64,000 nucleotides of DNA, from NCBI GenBank assembly GCA_008080745.1, contig SHMX01000001.1, forward strand, positions 62,001 to 126,000, read 5' to 3'. Source of the stretch: Candidatus Thorarchaeota archaeon. GTDB taxonomy: Archaea; Asgardarchaeota; Thorarchaeia; Thorarchaeales; Thorarchaeaceae. Under the pieces are notes generated by a model, which was not told the DNA's origin, ran no database searches, and was given only the letters and a program-made list of their open reading frames with translations. The position numbers and the translations under genes are program-made. Below, piece by piece: positions 60,877-64,000 of this stretch. The first letter of the stretch is position 1; each line of letters opens with the position of its first letter.

Positions 60877-62448
60877 TTATCTCTCTCTGAGTCGTGGATT
60901 GAGGACCTGATCTAGAGTATGGCCCACAAAGGTGAAGGCCAGTGAGAGAATCGTGATCATAAGTCCTGGAAAGACCACAACCCACCAGGCACCGTTGCTG
61001 AATCCACCGGTACCCTGTGCGTCAGCCAGCATTCTGCCCCAGCTTGGTTCGTTGGGGTCGGTAAGACCGAGAAAGGCCAGACCTGACTCGGAGAGGATTG
61101 CAGCAACCACTCCTAAAGTAATATCCGCAAACAGAATGGGGGTCACATTGGGCAGGATATGTCTGAAGATGATGTAGGTGTCAGAGGCACCGATCGCCCG
61201 TGCGGACTCGACATACGCCTTGTTCTTCTCAGCCATAACTTGCGACCGTATCAGCCGCGATGTCCCCGTCCAACCTAATATCGCTATCACAACGATGATA
61301 TTCTCAATGGTTGGTCCGAGGAAGGCTGCCAGGACCATCATCAGGGGCAGTCCAGGAATGACCAGAAGGAAGTCCACCACTCGCATGAGTATCTCGTCTG
61401 TCTTGCCTCCAAAGTATCCTGCAGTCAGACCTACGACGACTCCCACCCCTGTGGATAATGCAGTGGCTAAGATACCAATGGTCAATGAGATCCTAGAACC
61501 ATAGACTAACTGACTCCATGCGTCAGCTCCCTTATCCGTAGTTCCTAGTAATCCAAAGTAGTCTCCATATGCAATAACTTCAATTGATTGTAGCTTGGCC
61601 GTCACAGTCCCGGTATAATTTTGCCAAGGATTTTCTCCTTGAAAACTTCGAAATAATTTTGTTGGAGCAAGCCCGATTGCAATAGTAAGCTCATCACGAG
61701 GGTCTTCTTGTATTCCATCTTCCTCGATCATTCCACCCCATCCCTCAATGAGGTCAAAGAAGTTCAAGTCTATCCTGCGAGTCTGGTATTGTTCTGAATA
61801 GGGAGGATAGGATTGATAGACTCTTCTCCAGTTTCCTGAAGAATCTACAAGCCAAATATATACCTTGAACATCAAGCCACCAATATCTTCTTCTGCAAAA
61901 GTTCCTGTCATTGAAACTGATAAACCGAATGTGATATTTACATCACTGGGAGTGCTTTCGTAATCCCAGGAAAACGTCTGATTCACATATATAAAATCCT
62001 TACAATCAGGTAAATCACTGTACGGGTCAATTGTGTAATTTAATCGAGTCCCAGCAGTATAATCGAAAGTAAGATTCACGTGTCCCCCTTTTGTAGCATC
62101 ATTGGTGGGACTATACGAATGTGAATAGAGATGAGAAGAATTCCCAGCATAATGCACATTCGGTGTGTTCATAAAAAACGGATCAGGAGCAACCTGAGAT
62201 GTCACAACACCCTCTGGATCAAAAACAGCCATCCATTCTGGTGCAAGAAAGGTTGGTGCTATTTTATTACCAGGAGCAGGGTCATGTGTAGCTAGAGTTG
62301 GAGCTGCAATGGCAACACCAGAATAAATCAGTAGAATAGCCAGGCCGATTATTCCAATTCGATGTCGTCGATATTCTCTCCAGAAACCAGTCAATGATTC
62401 GTACCAAGTACTATCTCGCCAGCTTCCTTTTTCGGGTTCGGAAGTCAT
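60877..62448 (-). CDS. Oligopeptide-type ABC transporter permease OppC/DppC with large extracytoplasmic insert
   Basis: Membrane helix 1 (IGIIGLAILLIYSGVAIAAP, ~31-50) and, from ~300, LLGTTDKGADAWSQLVYGSRISL (split here as the usual LGTDxxGRDxxSRLxYGaR entry), five further helices and the EAA loop YVESARAIGASDTYIIFRH that contacts the ATPases. Usual OppC proteins are ~280-300 aa; this one is 523 because ~235 residues (about 60-296, Tyr/Asn/Pro-rich, several N-x-S/T sites) sit in the first outside loop. GAGG precedes the ATG. Between dppB copies and the substrate-binding protein gene. Confidence 0.88.
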   Translation of the reverse strand: MTSEPEKGSWRDSTWYESLTGFWREYRRHRIGIIGLAILLIYSGVAIAAPTLATHDPAPGNKIAPTFLAPEWMAVFDPEGVVTSQVAPDPFFMNTPNVHYAGNSSHLYSHSYSPTNDATKGGHVNLTFDYTAGTRLNYTIDPYSDLPDCKDFIYVNQTFSWDYESTPSDVNITFGLSVSMTGTFAEEDIGGLMFKVYIWLVDSSGNWRRVYQSYPPYSEQYQTRRIDLNFFDLIEGWGGMIEEDGIQEDPRDELTIAIGLAPTKLFRSFQGENPWQNYTGTVTAKLQSIEVIAYGDYFGLLGTTDKGADAWSQLVYGSRISLTIGILATALSTGVGVVVGLTAGYFGGKTDEILMRVVDFLLVIPGLPLMMVLAAFLGPTIENIIVVIAILGWTGTSRLIRSQVMAEKNKAYVESARAIGASDTYIIFRHILPNVTPILFADITLGVVAAILSESGLAFLGLTDPNEPSWGRMLADAQGTGGFSNGAWWVVVFPGLMITILSLAFTFVGHTLDQVLNPRLRER

Positions 62449-62460
62449 TGTTCAATACCT

Positions 62461-62477
62461 CTATTAGACTCTAATAG
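62461..62477. promoter_or_regulatory. Palindrome in the oppC leader, possible operator
   Basis: CTATTAGA and TCTAATAG flank one central base, 13 bp upstream of the oppC ATG. A perfect 8-bp half-site palindrome suits a dimeric regulator; no regulator gene is adjacent. Confidence 0.35.
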
Positions 62478-62524
62478 TTACAGAAACTGCGAGATATTAA
62501 TCCAATTAATAACATTATGGAATT

Positions 62525-62557
62525 AAGAAAAAAGAAACTGGCTAGCAGATAGCCAGT
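62525..62557 (-). terminator. Strong terminator between the truncated permease copy and oppC
   Basis: ACTGGCTA and TAGCCAGT pair perfectly around GCAGA, followed on the minus strand by TTTCTTTTTTCTT. oppC may therefore have its own promoter. Confidence 0.75.
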
Positions 62558-62881
62558 CAAACAGTATCATCAGCTGTTTTTTATTCGAGGGTATGCAACA
62601 GCTGATCAAAACGTGGACAAGCTTGGACATATATCGATTGACTCTTTGATATATTGACCTGTATACGGTAGCACCGGCAGCTCGGCCACCGGGAGTGTGT
62701 ATAATACCATCAGAAGTGGCGTTTATTAGGAATCATGTCTAAGACAGGTATGCCGCCGTGAGTTGCACGGAGGCATAAAACGCCTGTGAAGAGGAAATAA
62801 GACAGTACCAGTCCTCTGTGACCAGTGATGCAGCCTCGATGAAGCAGGAAACAGACAGCAGATGAGGACTCCGGTCCACCT
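62558..62881. other. Gene-free stretch beyond the truncated dppB copy
   Basis: No convincing gene; an 83-codon minus-strand frame (62710-62961) overlaps the permease remnant in another frame. It may be degraded remnant DNA. Confidence 0.4.
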
Positions 62882-63217
62882 TTATCCAAGTTCTGTGCAA
62901 CGGTCAAGAACACCGTATAATAGGTTAGCCACAAAGTTTGCCAAGATGGCTGTAATTGCAATAATCATGAAGATTGCTTGAACGACTGGATAATCAAGAA
63001 CAAAGAAACTAGTGAAAATATAACGACCTAAACCATACCAATTGAAGACCGTTTCTATCAAAGTTGTACCAGTTATTAGACCACCAAATGTTATTGCAAT
63101 AATCGTGACCATTGGCAACATTGCATTCTTCAGACCGTGTTTGTATAATACCTGATTCTCTTCCAAACCTTTTGCTCTTGCAGTTAGAATATAATCCTCT
63201 GTCATGACATCAACAAG
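62882..63217 (-). pseudogene. Truncated duplicate of the dppB permease C-terminus
   Basis: About 110 residues nearly identical to the C-terminal third of the upstream dppB (TEDYILTARAKGL(E/D)ENQVLY, then NWYGLGRYIF, LDYPVVQAIF). Homology starts just before the ATG (LVDVMTED vs LIDVMTED) and the copy lacks the first ~130+ residues with the other membrane helices. Its end differs (GVLDRCTELG vs GVLDPRIKYG). Probably the remnant of a tandem duplication; production of a stable product is doubtful. Confidence 0.8.
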
Positions 63218-63220
63218 ATA

Positions 63221-63261
63221 GAAAATAAAAGAAAGGAGAAACGACCCTATGGGTCGACTCC
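63221..63261 (-). terminator. Terminator between dppB and its truncated copy
   Basis: GGAG-CGACCC and GGGTCG-CTCC pair around TAT, followed on the minus strand by TTTCTTTTATTTTC. Confidence 0.7.
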
Positions 63262-63276
63262 TCTAGGCTGAAAGGA

Positions 63277-63999
63277 TTAACCGTACTTGATCCGAGGATC
63301 TAGTACACCATACAACAAGTCAGCCACAAAGTTTGCCAAGATGGCTGTAATTGCAATAATCATGAAGATTGCTTGAACGACTGGATAATCAAGTACGAAC
63401 AGACTGTCGAAAATATATCGACCCAGCCCGTACCAGTTGAACACCGTTTCGGTAAGCGTCGCTCCGTTTATCAAGAACCCGAAGGTCATAGCAATAATCG
63501 TGACCATTGGCAACATTGCATTCTTCAGACCGTGCTTGTACAAGACTTGATTCTCGTCGAGACCCTTCGCACGTGCAGTTAGGATGTAATCCTCTGTCAT
63601 AACATCAATCAGGTTGTTTCTCATATAGAGGAAATATCCACCGTAACCTCCAACTCCTAATGCAATCATTGGAAGGAAGAGGTGATGGAGGATGTCACCT
63701 GCGATGTATAGTGCACCCAGCGGGTCTGTCTTTGCTGATACCCAGAGCTCATATGATATAGTACCACCTAGAGGAAAACCTATGAGGCCACCAGTCATAT
63801 TGGGCACATAAAATGCGAATACCATTAGTAGCATCATTCCCAACCAAAAGATTGGCAATGAGTATATGAATAACGCAAGAGTAACAGCACTAACGTCTTT
63901 TCTAGAACCAGGATCAGCAGCTACTTTCACACCAGTCCAGATACCAAGAATAATGGACACGATTGATGATGTACCCATCAAGAGAAGGGTATTTGGCAA
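63277..63999 (-). CDS. Oligopeptide-type ABC transporter permease DppB/OppB, 5' end missing
   Basis: The gene runs off the right edge; 240 C-terminal residues are seen. Membrane helices at TSSIVSIILGIWTG, LALFIYSLPIFWLGMML, HHLFLPMIALGVGGYGGYFL and two more, the EAA loop YILTARAKGLDENQVLYKHGLKN, and the family ending ADLLYGVLDPRIKYG. With oppC it forms the channel for peptides or similar solutes. The ATPase genes are not in the window. Confidence 0.92.
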   Translation of the reverse strand: MPNTLLLMGTSSIVSIILGIWTGVKVAADPGSRKDVSAVTLALFIYSLPIFWLGMMLLMVFAFYVPNMTGGLIGFPLGGTISYELWVSAKTDPLGALYIAGDILHHLFLPMIALGVGGYGGYFLYMRNNLIDVMTEDYILTARAKGLDENQVLYKHGLKNAMLPMVTIIAMTFGFLINGATLTETVFNWYGLGRYIFDSLFVLDYPVVQAIFMIIAITAILANFVADLLYGVLDPRIKYG

Positions 64000-64000
64000 T

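Noticed and set aside
62710-62961. 83-codon minus-strand reading frame
   Set aside because: Overlaps the dppB remnant in another frame; sequence is unstructured.

Overview
The window looks like a chromosomal piece of an Asgard archaeon, most likely of the Thorarchaeota type. The evidence is archaeal core genes (archaeal GluRS, AlaX, archaeal GlmU-like enzyme, AOR with a ferredoxin partner, DUF123, a box C/D guide sRNA) beside eukaryote-like ones: an Arf-type GTPase with an N-terminal longin-like domain, an ESCRT-III/Snf7-like protein, a ribosomal S25e-like protein, and a large protein whose C-terminus resembles the EAP30 (Vps22/36) fold. Phylum is my inference; no 16S rRNA is present. Genes are densely packed on both strands, with several convergent overlaps and mixed ATG/GTG/TTG starts. 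No tRNA, rRNA, CRISPR array or insertion sequence was seen.

Layout. 1-4.9 kb: end of a hydantoinase B gene, a basic hypothetical, gltX, a Cys-rich acidic protein and a DUF457-type membrane protein. 4.9-9.4 kb: a divergent cytoskeleton/trafficking-like block (coiled-coil/EAP30-like protein; longin-like plus winged-helix protein; longin-GTPase). 9.5-16 kb: low-complexity proteins, S25e-HhH fusion, GlmU-like, AlaX, LarB and an M20 peptidase. 16-20.2 kb: a box C/D sRNA and two tandem DapA-Fae fusion genes, then cutA. 20.2-25.4 kb: two translationally adjacent giant helical proteins of unknown function. 25.5-35.6 kb: MBL hydrolase, KH-PP-loop protein, DUF123, PH-like/zinc-ribbon protein, AOR plus ferredoxin, ilvE, gdhA. 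35.7-43.8 kb: dcd, a PRPP-synthase-like gene, uridine phosphorylase-like, wecB, surE and a HypE-like gene. 44-52.8 kb: ChlD/ChlI-like VWA-AAA pair, thrC, CaCA exchanger, PSP-like HAD, ESCRT-III-like, IMPase, Mrp. 52.8-53.5 kb: a gene-free stretch rich in perfect inverted repeats, probably a structured RNA. 54-58.7 kb: HAD, alpha/beta hydrolase, PGI/PMI and membrane proteins. 58.8-64 kb: a peptide-type ABC transporter transcribed leftward (dppB, truncated dppB copy, oppC with a large inserted domain, substrate-binding protein), punctuated by terminator-like hairpins and cut by the right edge.

The most unusual items are (1) two adjacent genes each joining a class I DapA-type aldolase to a formaldehyde-activating enzyme (Fae) domain, one with the catalytic His and one without it, suggesting an aldolase that makes or uses formaldehyde channelled to tetrahydromethanopterin; (2) a substrate-binding protein whose two family halves are in swapped order (circular permutation) between an intact signal peptide and a C-terminal membrane anchor; (3) the longin/EAP30-like block; (4) a compact, multi-hairpin RNA candidate at about 53.06-53.46 kb. 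All functional calls are by eye from motifs and remembered family patterns; no database search was run.
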